From Allorhizobium borbori (GTDB lineage: Bacteria; Pseudomonadota; Alphaproteobacteria; Rhizobiales; Rhizobiaceae), in the NCBI RefSeq assembly GCF_014196535.1, contig NZ_JACIDU010000006.1:181850-245849 (forward strand): 64,000 nucleotides of DNA. Reading direction: 5' to 3'. Numbering within the stretch: the stretch's first letter is position 1; every line of letters begins with the position of its first letter. The translations under genes were made by a program, and so were the position numbers. The notes under the pieces are model-generated. The model made no database searches. It had not been told where the DNA came from and saw only the letters and a list, made by a program, of their open reading frames with translations. Shown here piece after piece: positions 8,526 through 16,549 of the stretch.

Positions 8526-9443
8526 TTATCGCATTTCCCGCAGCGCTGCGGCGGTCTGGCCGAAACGGCTGAGAACACCGGCAAGGCGATCCCGCGTCTG
8601 GCCGGAAACCGGCACCATCGGCAGGCGCATTTCCGGGCCGGCGAGGTTGGAAAGAGCGAGCGCCGCCTTCACCGGGCCGGGATTGCTTTCGATGAACATG
8701 CTGTCGGTGAGTTCGGCGATTGCCTCGTGCAGGGCAAGTGCCTTCGCAAGATCGCCATCATGCCAGGCCTTGACCATCGCCACCATTTCGCGGGGTGCGA
8801 CGTTGGAAACGACGGAGGTGACACCGACGGCGCCGAGCGACAGGAAGGGCAGCGTCAGTCCGTCATCGCCGGAATGGACGATCAGCCGGTCGCCACAAGC
8901 GGCGCGCAGCCGGGTGACGCGGGCGGCATCGCCACCGGCTTCCTTGATGGCGACGATATTGCCGCAGCGTTCCATCAGCGCCGCGCAGGTTTCCGGCGCG
9001 ATTTCCACGCCGCAGCGGCCGGGCACGGAATAAAGCACGATGGGCAGCGAAACGGCTTCGGCGATAGCGGTGTAATGGGCAATGAGGCCGGCCTGCGACG
9101 GCTTGTTGTAATAGGGGGTCACGACTAGCAGCGCATCCGCGCCGGCGGCTTCGGCTCGCTTGGCCTTCTCCACCGCCTTGTGCGTGTCGTTGGCGCCCGC
9201 ACCCGCCAGAATGAGGGCGCGGCCGGCGGCAAGCTTTGCGGTGCGCGCAATCAGCGCTTCGGCTTCCTCGTCCGAAAGCGTGGCGGCCTCGCCGGTGGTG
9301 CCGACGGGAACGAGACCGGCGACGCCGGCCTCGATCTGGCGTTCCACCAGCGCGTCATAGGCTTCGAAATCGACGGCGCCGTCCTGGAAGGGGGTGATGA
9401 GCGCCGTGAAAACGCCTTTGAAACGGTCTGCAAGAGTATCCAT
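8526..9443 (-). CDS. DapA-family lyase (dihydrodipicolinate synthase/N-acetylneuraminate lyase family)
   Basis: This class I aldolase of 305 residues has the family TIM barrel. All DapA active-site residues I can place are present: T49/T50 in VGTTGEA, Y111/Y112 in TPYYNKP, Y138 and R143 in LYSVPGRCG, and Schiff-base K167 in AIKEAGGD. These are the residues of authentic dihydrodipicolinate synthase, so either the biosynthetic reaction or a related 2-oxo-acid aldolase or deaminase reaction is possible. Its position as the last gene of an operon with DapB-like, aldehyde dehydrogenase and amine dehydrogenase genes suggests a catabolic paralogue rather than housekeeping dapA. That is inference from context. 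Confidence 0.85.
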   Translation of the reverse strand: MDTLADRFKGVFTALITPFQDGAVDFEAYDALVERQIEAGVAGLVPVGTTGEAATLSDEEAEALIARTAKLAAGRALILAGAGANDTHKAVEKAKRAEAAGADALLVVTPYYNKPSQAGLIAHYTAIAEAVSLPIVLYSVPGRCGVEIAPETCAALMERCGNIVAIKEAGGDAARVTRLRAACGDRLIVHSGDDGLTLPFLSLGAVGVTSVVSNVAPREMVAMVKAWHDGDLAKALALHEAIAELTDSMFIESNPGPVKAALALSNLAGPEMRLPMVPVSGQTRDRLAGVLSRFGQTAAALREMR

Positions 9444-9453
9444 TGTGCTTCCT

Positions 9454-10194
9454 TTATCGGGTCAAACTGTCGGCAAGGCTGTAGCGCCCCGGGGGAGGGG
9501 CTTGCGTGACCAGCCATTGCGCGGCGGCGATGGCGCCCTCGGCATAGGCCGCGAGCGTATGAACGGTGAAATGGAAGGCCGCTTCGGCAGAGCCGAGATT
9601 GAAGCGGACTTCGTTGATGCCGACCGTGTCGCCCTCGCGGTTGACGGCAATCGGCGTTTCGGGGGCGGCAAAGCCCATGGCGAGGCTGCGGACCGCTGCG
9701 ATTTCGCTCGCCAGCATTTTCGAGGTGCCCGAAGGATCGGCTTTCTTGCGGGCGTAATAGGTTTCGATGACCTGTGGTTCGGCCCCCGGCATTTTGGAGG
9801 CAAAGCCAAGCGCGGTCTGCTTGAACGCTTCGAAACCATGGGCGAAATTGGCGCTGACGAGCAACGGCCGCGCAGAAGCATGAGCGGTCAGCGCCGCGTC
9901 ATCGGCGACGGTGAAGCCGGTCGTGCCGATGACGACGGGAAGCCGCTGGTCGCCCAGCAAATCCTGAAAGGCGAGCGAGGCAGCGGGTGTCGAGAAGTCG
10001 ATCATCACATCGCAATGGCTGCGGATCGTCTTTTCTGCCGGACGGTATTCCAGCGCACCGGCCACCGGCTTGCCGATGAGCGGCGAGCCGGGCGACACGA
10101 GCGCCGCCGCCAGCTCCAGCCCCGGACTGGCGAGTATCGCCTCGATCAACCGGGTTCCGACCCGCCCCGAAGCACCGATAATGCCGATACGCAT
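9454..10194 (-). CDS. DapB-like reductase with altered active-site motif
   Basis: This 246-residue protein resembles dihydrodipicolinate reductase. It has an N-terminal Rossmann motif GIIGASGRVG, then DVMIDFSTP, VIGTTGF and the C-terminal KADPSGT loop. In canonical DapB the active-site segment is HHRHKVDAPSGT. Here the aligned segment (146-157) is YYARKKADPSGT, so the catalytic His and its neighbour are Tyr and the Arg is Ala, while the key Lys (K150) and PSGT are kept. That suggests a different cyclic imine or oxo substrate. AAGGAG precedes the ATG at 10194; an earlier in-frame start at 10329 would run into the neighbouring gene. It is 10 bases upstream of the dapA-like gene. Confidence 0.8.
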   Translation of the reverse strand: MRIGIIGASGRVGTRLIEAILASPGLELAAALVSPGSPLIGKPVAGALEYRPAEKTIRSHCDVMIDFSTPAASLAFQDLLGDQRLPVVIGTTGFTVADDAALTAHASARPLLVSANFAHGFEAFKQTALGFASKMPGAEPQVIETYYARKKADPSGTSKMLASEIAAVRSLAMGFAAPETPIAVNREGDTVGINEVRFNLGSAEAAFHFTVHTLAAYAEGAIAAAQWLVTQAPPPGRYSLADSLTR

Positions 10195-10204
10195 GGAACG
10201 CTCC

Positions 10205-11602
10205 TTAATCGATGACGACCTTGGTTTCCGACATTTCCCGAAGCGTGATGCGCACGCCCTCGCGGCCAAGGCCGCTCTTCTTGACCCCGCCGAAGGGTAC
10301 GTGCTCGGCGCGGAAATCCGGCCCTTCATTGATCATCACGCCGCCGACGATGAGGTCGCGCGAGAACTGGCGGATGAGCGCATGGTCATTGGTGAAGACA
10401 CCGGCCTGAAGCCCGTAGACCCCGGCATTGACTTCCGCGATGGCCGCCGCTGCATCCGTGAAGGAGCGGATAGCGATGATCGGGCCGAAGGTTTCGTCGG
10501 CAATCACCGGCGCATCGGCGGCGATACCGGCAATCACGGTGGGGGTAAACAGAGTGTCGTGGCGGGTGCCACCGGTCAGAAGTTTCGCGCCGTTCATGGA
10601 AAGCGTGGCGTTGACGCGCTCCTCGACCATCTTGGCCGCCAGGCCATCGATGACGGGTCCCATGTCGGTGTCCTCAAGAGCGGGATCACCGAACTCCACC
10701 GCATCGACGGCGGCAAGCAGCTTTTCGGTAAAGGCCTTTTCGATGTCCTTGTGGAGATAAAGCTTCTTCACGGCGGCGCAGCTCTGGCCCGCAATCTCGA
10801 AACGGTGACCGATGGCGGTGGCGACGGCCTTGTCCAGATCGGCATCGGGCAGCACGAAGAGCGGATCGTTGCCGCCGAGTTCCATCAGGCAGCGCACGAG
10901 ACCGGAGGCGTTCTTGAGGGCGAGCCCGGCTGCCGGGCCGCCGGTGAAGGACAGAAGATCGATGGGGCCGCGCGCCAGCGCCAGAGCGGCATCGGCGCCA
11001 CCGTGGACGACCTGGAAGAGATGGCGCGGCCAGCCTGCCTTTTCGGCCAGTTCGGCCAGCCGTGCGGCGGCCAGCGGTGCTTTCGGCGAGGGTTTGGCGA
11101 CGACGGCGTTCCCGGCGGCAATCGCCGGCCCGAGCTTGTGGCAAAGCAGGTTCAGCGGATAGTTGAAGGGCGTGATGGCGCCGACGACACCGACCGGCTC
11201 GTAGGTGATGGTCGCGAGCCGGTCGGCACCGCCTTCCACGATGCCGCAATGCAGGGCTTCCCCATCGAGAAAGGTCGCGGCGTCGCCGGAAAGCTTCAGC
11301 GTGTTCTGCGCGCGGCGCACCTCGTTGCGGGCCTCGCGGATGGTCTTGCCCATTTCGGAAGAAATGATGCGGGCAAGATTATCGGCATCGCCTGCGATTT
11401 CGGCGACCAACGCATTGAGAAGGGCGCGGCGCGTGGCTGGCATCGAGCGGCGAAAGGCGGCCTGCGCGCTTTTTGCGCGGGTAATGGCCGTGACGATTTC
11501 GGCGGGCGTGGCGGTGGCGACCTCACCGACCGGCTGACCGTTGAAGGGGTTGTGGACCGTAAAGCCCGTAGAGGCGGTGGCGACCGCGTTGAGAATGCTC
11601 AT
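10205..11602 (-). CDS. NAD(P)-dependent aldehyde dehydrogenase
   Basis: This aldehyde dehydrogenase superfamily protein of 465 residues oxidises an aldehyde to its acid. Visible are the cofactor-binding ITPFNYPLN and KPSPKAPL segments, the general-base Glu in CLMELGGNDP and the nucleophile Cys in IAGQSCAAVKK. The C-terminal region PFGGVKKSGLGREG is typical of the family. Its ATG overlaps the stop of the upstream FAD subunit by four bases, showing translational coupling. It probably oxidises a semialdehyde released by the lyase or amine dehydrogenase of this operon. Confidence 0.88.
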   Translation of the reverse strand: MSILNAVATASTGFTVHNPFNGQPVGEVATATPAEIVTAITRAKSAQAAFRRSMPATRRALLNALVAEIAGDADNLARIISSEMGKTIREARNEVRRAQNTLKLSGDAATFLDGEALHCGIVEGGADRLATITYEPVGVVGAITPFNYPLNLLCHKLGPAIAAGNAVVAKPSPKAPLAAARLAELAEKAGWPRHLFQVVHGGADAALALARGPIDLLSFTGGPAAGLALKNASGLVRCLMELGGNDPLFVLPDADLDKAVATAIGHRFEIAGQSCAAVKKLYLHKDIEKAFTEKLLAAVDAVEFGDPALEDTDMGPVIDGLAAKMVEERVNATLSMNGAKLLTGGTRHDTLFTPTVIAGIAADAPVIADETFGPIIAIRSFTDAAAAIAEVNAGVYGLQAGVFTNDHALIRQFSRDLIVGGVMINEGPDFRAEHVPFGGVKKSGLGREGVRITLREMSETKVVID

Positions 11603-12942
11603 GACCGGACCTCGTGATCGTTGGTCGTTTCATTGGAAGCGGCACCGATGAGCGCCGCAATGGAGACGGGACGAACCGGCCAGCGCTGGCCGGTCAGATC
11701 CCGCAGGGTGGGTGCCGGCACATCCGGCCTCAGCGCCGCCATGAGCGCTGCCGTGTTGGCGGCGCAGAAACGGCCCTGGCAGCTTCCCATCGCGAAGCGG
11801 CCGTTATGCTTGACCTCGCGGCCTGAAAGGCCGTCCTTGACAGTCAGCAGCGCTTTGAGATCGCCCACCGTGCGGCCTTCGCAGCGGCAGAGCGTGCAAT
11901 CATCCGGCAGGGCCGACAGCGGCGGCAGGGGCAGAGCCGGCGCGAAAATGTGCGCGAGAAGCCTCTGTGCGGCGACCTGCCTGTCGATCCGGCGCTCGAA
12001 ACGGGTGAGTGCGGCCTTGTTGCCACGAAGAAGGCTTGCCGCTTCCGAACCCGCCCGTTCGCCATCCGCAACGGCGGCGAAGACACCGAGCGCCTGCCGG
12101 CAATCGCCGGCCTTGAGGATGATGGGCTTGCCGTTGTTTCGGGCGGCGGGAAGGCCAATATCGTTTTCGCGAATGCCGTCATGCAGCGCGATGCGGTCCG
12201 CGGCCACGATTTCCGTGCGGCCATCGGCGTGGAGGATGGTTGCCTCCAACGCATCGTCTCTGGCGGTGATGCCGGTCAGGCAGGCGCCGCGTTTCCATGG
12301 TATGCCGGAGCGCAAGACATCGAGCGTATAGCCCGTGGCTTCACGCAGAAGAGTGGTGTGGGCAAGAAGGCCGAAGGCGGCGACCGGATGCGCGAGCGGA
12401 TTGCCGGCCTCTACGATCATCAACGGCGGATTTCCGGCGCGGATCATCTGTGCGGCAAGCGCGATCAGCAACGGGCCGTTACCGGCGAGCAGGATGCGGC
12501 CTTTTGGCGGAGTGCTGGTTTCCTTCAGCATGACCTGCAGGCCGCCGGCGGTGGAAACGCCGGGCAGATCCCAGCCGGGAACCGGCCGGATCTTTTCGAC
12601 GGCACCGGTTGCGAGGATCACCGCATCCGCCTTCAGCGCCGCGACCGTGCCGTCTGTCCGGCTTTCGGTCAGCATGCAGCCGTCGCCATCAATGCCGAGG
12701 AACGTGGTGGACACCCGCAGCCGGACGAGCGGTGTGGCGATGCCCTGCATCAGCCGTTCGAAACGGTGGCGGGCCGCGGTGGAAACGGAAACCGGTTTCG
12801 CAGAGCCCACGGGCTGGCGGTGGATCGCACCGCCGAGCGTTGCGCGCTGTTCGAGAAGGGTTGAGGCGATGCCGGCCTTTGCCAGCGTGCCGGCAGCAGA
12901 AAGACCCGCCGGGCCGCCGCCGATGATGATGACCTCAGCCAT
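11599..12942 (-). CDS. FAD/NAD-binding subunit of amine (opine/hydroxyproline-type) dehydrogenase
   Basis: This 447-residue flavoprotein resembles the alpha subunits of octopine/nopaline oxidase, HcnB and D-hydroxyproline dehydrogenase. It begins AEVIIIGGGPAGLSAAG (dinucleotide-binding), has a second nucleotide-binding segment GRILLAGNGPLLIALA, and ends with a BFD-like [2Fe-2S] domain (DDCTLCRCEGRT and GSCQGRFCAANT, four Cys). It should pass electrons between the small ferredoxin-like subunit and the catalytic FAD subunit. The ATG at 12942 is used because GGAGG is six bases upstream; it overlaps the preceding stop. Confidence 0.85.
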   Translation of the reverse strand: MAEVIIIGGGPAGLSAAGTLAKAGIASTLLEQRATLGGAIHRQPVGSAKPVSVSTAARHRFERLMQGIATPLVRLRVSTTFLGIDGDGCMLTESRTDGTVAALKADAVILATGAVEKIRPVPGWDLPGVSTAGGLQVMLKETSTPPKGRILLAGNGPLLIALAAQMIRAGNPPLMIVEAGNPLAHPVAAFGLLAHTTLLREATGYTLDVLRSGIPWKRGACLTGITARDDALEATILHADGRTEIVAADRIALHDGIRENDIGLPAARNNGKPIILKAGDCRQALGVFAAVADGERAGSEAASLLRGNKAALTRFERRIDRQVAAQRLLAHIFAPALPLPPLSALPDDCTLCRCEGRTVGDLKALLTVKDGLSGREVKHNGRFAMGSCQGRFCAANTAALMAALRPDVPAPTLRDLTGQRWPVRPVSIAALIGAASNETTNDHEVRS

Positions 12943-13189
12943 GCGTGCCTCCGGCATTGGTGACCTGAAGACCGGCGCTGGCCGGTGTCAGGCAGGATTC
13001 GGTAAGGCGGCCATCGACCTGCACCAGGCAACCCTGACAGGCCCCGATGCCGCAGAAATAGCGGGTGTCGCGCCCGGCCATATCCGGGCCGAAGTTCATG
13101 ATGCCAGCCGCCGTCAGTGCGGCGGCAATGCTTTCGCCGGCCGTGAAGGCAATCGGCTGACCCTGCCACAAGAAGGTGTTGTCGCTCAT
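12935..13189 (-). CDS. small [2Fe-2S] subunit of amine dehydrogenase
   Basis: This 84-residue ferredoxin-like protein (Fer2_4 type) has the cluster motif CGIGACQGC at about 46-54 and a fourth Cys in ESCLTP at about 66. It matches the small HcnA/OoxC-type subunit of three-component amino-acid or opine dehydrogenases. Its start overlaps the stop of the upstream catalytic subunit by four bases, and its stop overlaps the start of the alpha subunit, giving a tightly coupled trio. Confidence 0.88.
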   Translation of the reverse strand: MSDNTFLWQGQPIAFTAGESIAAALTAAGIMNFGPDMAGRDTRYFCGIGACQGCLVQVDGRLTESCLTPASAGLQVTNAGGTHG

Positions 13190-14358
13190 GCCGCCACCTC
13201 GCAGGCTGAGAAACGGGAAGGTGTGAAGGGCGAGAGGTCGAGCGTGGGCTGTTCCCCACAGACGAGGGCAGCAATTGCCTGACCCATGACCGGACCGAGA
13301 CAGATACCATCGCCTTCGAAACCGGCAGCGACGAAAAGGTTGTCGTGCACGGGCCAGCGACCGACCAGCGGCAGGCTGTCGACGACGGCGGTGCGGACAC
13401 CGGCAAAGGCGCGCAGCAACCGCACGTCGGCAAGGCCCGGAACCAGCGCCACGGCATCGGCCAGAATGTGCTTCACCGCGTCGAAATCATTGGTCTGGCG
13501 GGCGTCGCTATCCTCGCGGGTGCCACCGATCAGGAACTGGCCGGTCACGAGCGGATCGACCACCAGACCGTAACCGCGCCCGGAGGCGGGGCCGCCTTTC
13601 TGGCTGCCCTTGGAGAGAAGGTAGCGGCCCGACATGATGGAACCGGGCATGGAGGCGTTCAGCGCTGGTGCGCGTTCGGTCACGAGAAGTTGGCCCTTGC
13701 GCGGCTTCATCACACCATCGAGCCTAAGCAGCGAGGCAGCGCCATTACCGGCGGCGATCACCACGGCATCGGCGCGGAACTCACCCTTGTCGGTCGCGAT
13801 GCCGGCGATCCGGCCGTTGGCGGCTTCGATCAGATGCTTGGCGGCCACTCCGCGCCGGACGGTGACGCCGGAGGTGGACAGCAACCGGTTGACGATGCGA
13901 TAGCCGATGGCATGGCCGTCGCCCTTCACCTCTGCCCCCATGCGGGCGGAAGGCGAAAGGGCGGGGAAACGCTGCGCCAAGGCTGTGCGCCCCAGCGTTT
14001 CGACGGTGACACCTTCGCCCGAAAGGGCTGCGCCGTGAGCTTCAAGCACGGTGCATTCCTCATCCGAGGCGGCAATGATGAAGGTGGAGCGCGGCGTGAA
14101 CAGGTCTGCGAGTACACCTTCGGCCAGAAGCTGGCGATAAAGTGCAACACCCGAAAGTGCGGCAACCATCATCGGGCCGGGCCGCTTGCTGGCGACGGAC
14201 ACCGCGCCATCGGCGGCGCCTGTCGCTGCTGCTGCCGGACCTTCGCGATCGATGATCGTGACATCGACACCGCGCCGGGCGAGGAAGAAGGCGGTTGCCG
14301 CTCCGACGATGCCGCAACCGGCAATCAATACGGAGCTGGGGAGTTCTGTTCGGGTCAC
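13186..14358 (-). CDS. DadA-like FAD catalytic subunit of amine dehydrogenase
   Basis: This 390-residue flavoprotein of the D-amino-acid dehydrogenase/glycine oxidase (DAO) family oxidises a primary or secondary amine. The N-terminal SSVLIAGCGIVGAATAFFLARRG is the FAD-binding fold, and the C-terminal AAGFEGDGICLGPVMGQAIA closes the FAD site. The GTG at 14358, giving MTRTELPSSVLIAGCG, is chosen because the family fold starts there; a longer frame to 14523 would include non-conserved sequence and the promoter. No strong ribosome site is seen. With the two following genes it forms an OoxB/HcnC-type complex. It is the first gene of the dapA/dapB-like operon and divergent from a LysR gene. Confidence 0.85.
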   Translation of the reverse strand: MTRTELPSSVLIAGCGIVGAATAFFLARRGVDVTIIDREGPAAAATGAADGAVSVASKRPGPMMVAALSGVALYRQLLAEGVLADLFTPRSTFIIAASDEECTVLEAHGAALSGEGVTVETLGRTALAQRFPALSPSARMGAEVKGDGHAIGYRIVNRLLSTSGVTVRRGVAAKHLIEAANGRIAGIATDKGEFRADAVVIAAGNGAASLLRLDGVMKPRKGQLLVTERAPALNASMPGSIMSGRYLLSKGSQKGGPASGRGYGLVVDPLVTGQFLIGGTREDSDARQTNDFDAVKHILADAVALVPGLADVRLLRAFAGVRTAVVDSLPLVGRWPVHDNLFVAAGFEGDGICLGPVMGQAIAALVCGEQPTLDLSPFTPSRFSACEVAA

Positions 14359-14565
14359 GGGCGGAACCAGGCTGTTTGCGTTGTGGCTCCGATATTGACG
14401 GCGGGGGGCGGTCGACGTCGATACAAGATCACGGCCTTGCGTTTGCACGAAATTTGTATCGAGATATCGGCTCAAGCGGCGCGATGATCCGCCTGACTGT
14501 CGGATGCGCTGCAAAACAGCCACCCGTCTTTTTTACTCGTCGCCCCGCCCATCCGGATCGAAACC
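14359..14565. promoter_or_regulatory. divergent LysR-controlled promoter with 9-bp inverted repeat
   Basis: Between the amine-dehydrogenase operon and the LysR gene lie perfect arms TCGATACAA (14418-14426) and TTGTATCGA (14454-14462), separated by 27 bases. AT-containing dyads of this kind in a LysR intergenic region are typical regulator-binding sites. The right arm overlaps a second near-palindrome, ATCGAGATATCGG. Assignment to the adjacent LysR protein is inferred. Confidence 0.65.
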
Positions 14566-15486
14566 ATGTCAAAAATCAGCCTGACCCTTATCCAGACCTT
14601 CTATCAGGTCGCTCGCCACGGCTCATTTTCGGGGGCCGCGCGGGAACTGAACCTTTCCTACCAGTCGGCGGCCAACCATGTGCGGCGGCTGGAACAACTG
14701 CTGAAGGGCAAGCTGATCGATTCCGAGCAGGGGGCCAAACGCATCGCGCTGACGCCGCGCGGGCGGGCGCTCTACAATCTGCTGCATCCGGAACTCGACA
14801 TCATGCTGGAACGGTTGACCAAGCTGATCGAGAACCAGCGTTCGTCGCTTCGCGTCGGCATGCCGCAGGCGATTTTCTTTTACCTGTTTCCGCGCGTTCT
14901 CAAGCGCTTCCGCGAACAGTTTCCCGATATGGAATTCTCCGTTTATGAGCGCGATACGGTGCTCGCCGAACTCGTGAAGAACGGTTCGCTCGACGTGTGT
15001 ATTTCCGAACGGTACTTCGGCGATCCCGTCGTGCCGCAGCGCCTGCTCGGTTCATATAGGCTAAGTCTCGTCTATCCCCGGGAATGGGGGGCGGCGCCGG
15101 ACCCCAAGGACATCGCCCGCTGGGCGGAGGACAAGCCTTTCATCACCTATGAACCCGGCCAGACGCTTCGCAATCTGGCGCTTGATTTTCTTGAGCGTGG
15201 CGGGGCCTCCGTGCAGCCGGTCATTTCCACATCCGGCAGCTCCAGCGTCAAGCGCTGTGTGGAGGAAGGTCTCGGCTTTTCGATCATTCCCTCGTGGTGC
15301 GTTTCACCGGAGGATGTGACGATCGAGACCGTGCCGATTACCGGCCTGCCGGAAGTGCGCGTCTATTTCGGCAATGCCGGCTTCCTGCAGAAACACCCGA
15401 ACGTGCAGCAGCTTTTCGAGGACTGTCGGCGCGAACTGGTCGGCACGGTGCTGGAGCCGCCGCGCGGGGAGGAGCCGCTGGCCTGA
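14566..15486 (+). CDS. LysR-family transcriptional regulator
   Basis: This 306-residue regulator has an N-terminal winged helix-turn-helix (FYQVARHGSFSGAARELNLSYQSAANHVRRLE, with the typical GSxSxAAxxL pattern) and a C-terminal periplasmic-binding-fold sensor domain (about 95-290). It is divergent from the amine-dehydrogenase/dapA-like operon and is followed on the same strand by a solute-binding protein gene. It probably senses the imported amino acid or a product of its oxidation and controls both sides, binding the inverted repeat at 14418-14462. Confidence 0.92.
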   Translation: MSKISLTLIQTFYQVARHGSFSGAARELNLSYQSAANHVRRLEQLLKGKLIDSEQGAKRIALTPRGRALYNLLHPELDIMLERLTKLIENQRSSLRVGMPQAIFFYLFPRVLKRFREQFPDMEFSVYERDTVLAELVKNGSLDVCISERYFGDPVVPQRLLGSYRLSLVYPREWGAAPDPKDIARWAEDKPFITYEPGQTLRNLALDFLERGGASVQPVISTSGSSSVKRCVEEGLGFSIIPSWCVSPEDVTIETVPITGLPEVRVYFGNAGFLQKHPNVQQLFEDCRRELVGTVLEPPRGEEPLA

Positions 15487-15665
15487 TCGTTCACAGCCAG
15501 ATGCGGCGCACATACAAAAAATGCCATAAGCGGGCTTGTGTCTCTAGCATTGTCCCGAACCAATTGTCCGATACGCTTTCCTCAACGCCTTTTGCCAGCA
15601 TTCAACCCTTGAGGGGGAGCCGGGCCGGGGCGCTCAAGAAGTTTTGGGGAACATGGAGACCGCAC

Positions 15666-16490
15666 ATGAACTTGTTCAAGAAAATCTGTGGCGCTGCCGC
15701 CGTCGCGCTTTCACTGGTCGCGGGGGCAGCCCAGGCCGGAACGATCGATGAAATCCGCCAGCGCGGCGTGCTTCGCATTCCGGGCATTCTCAACGAAGTG
15801 CCCTATTTCAACAAGGACCCGCGCACCGGCGAGTGGAAGGGCTTCGTCATCGATATGGCGAACGACATAGCCAAGACGCTGGACGTGAAGCTGGAAGTGG
15901 TGGAATCGAGCTGGGCCAACGCCATTCTCGATGTGCAGAGCGGCAAGGTGGACCTGGCCTTCGCCGTGACGGCGACGCCCGCCCGTGCTCTTTCGGTGAA
16001 TTTTTCGTCGCCGACCTATTACAACAGCTTCGTTATCGTTTCCGCCAAGGATGAGCTGACGGGCAAGACCTGGTCCGAACTGAACGACGCCAAGTACACC
16101 TTCGCCGTGGACATGGGCTCGTCGCAGGATCTGATGACGCAGCAATATCTGCCCAAGGCCAACATTCTCCGCTTCAAGACCCGCGATGAAGCCATCGTGG
16201 CCGCCACGACCGGCAAGGCCGACGGTCTCGTCTCGACCATGCTGAACGGGCTCGTGATATCCAAGAAGGCGCCGACCATCGGCAAGCTGAAGGTGCCGAC
16301 CCCTGTGCTGGCGGCTCCCTCCGTCATCGCCATCAACTATAACGCGGATCAGGTGTTCAAGGGCTTCATTTCCGGCTGGGCCGATTACAACCGCCGCATC
16401 GGCAACAACCAGACCTGGATCGTCAACAGCCTCGAGCCGCAGGGCATCAAGCTGGAAGACATTCCCGAAGGTTTCGGCTTCGGCGGCTGA
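15666..16490 (+). CDS. family-3 amino-acid ABC transporter solute-binding protein
   Basis: This 274-residue periplasmic protein begins with a clear Sec signal (MNLFKKICGAAAVALSLVAG, cleavage near AQA-GT). The SBP_bac_3 fold follows, with TIDEIRQRGVLRIPGI and GFVIDMANDIAKTL. The ATG at 15666 is used because the signal peptide starts there; a longer upstream frame overlaps the LysR gene. No permease or ATPase is adjacent. The incomplete transporter at 6874-8333 lacks a binding protein, so the two probably form one system. A hairpin terminator follows. Confidence 0.9.
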   Translation: MNLFKKICGAAAVALSLVAGAAQAGTIDEIRQRGVLRIPGILNEVPYFNKDPRTGEWKGFVIDMANDIAKTLDVKLEVVESSWANAILDVQSGKVDLAFAVTATPARALSVNFSSPTYYNSFVIVSAKDELTGKTWSELNDAKYTFAVDMGSSQDLMTQQYLPKANILRFKTRDEAIVAATTGKADGLVSTMLNGLVISKKAPTIGKLKVPTPVLAAPSVIAINYNADQVFKGFISGWADYNRRIGNNQTWIVNSLEPQGIKLEDIPEGFGFGG

Positions 16491-16516
16491 TCCAGCCCTT
16501 TTGCAGAGGTGCATGC

Positions 16517-16543
16517 AAGGCCCCGGTGCAAACCGGGGCCTTT
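16517..16543 (+). terminator. intrinsic terminator after the solute-binding protein gene
   Basis: Perfect 11-bp arms AAGGCCCCGGT and ACCGGGGCCTT close on a GCAA tetraloop and run into TTT. It lies 26 bases after the stop, between convergent genes. Confidence 0.8.
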
Positions 16544-16549
16544 GGGCTG

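Noticed and set aside
10070..11617. A 515-codon open frame on the plus strand opposite the aldehyde dehydrogenase and DapB-like genes
   Set aside because: It is a composition shadow: it covers the aldehyde dehydrogenase and part of the DapB-like gene and shows no conserved motif.
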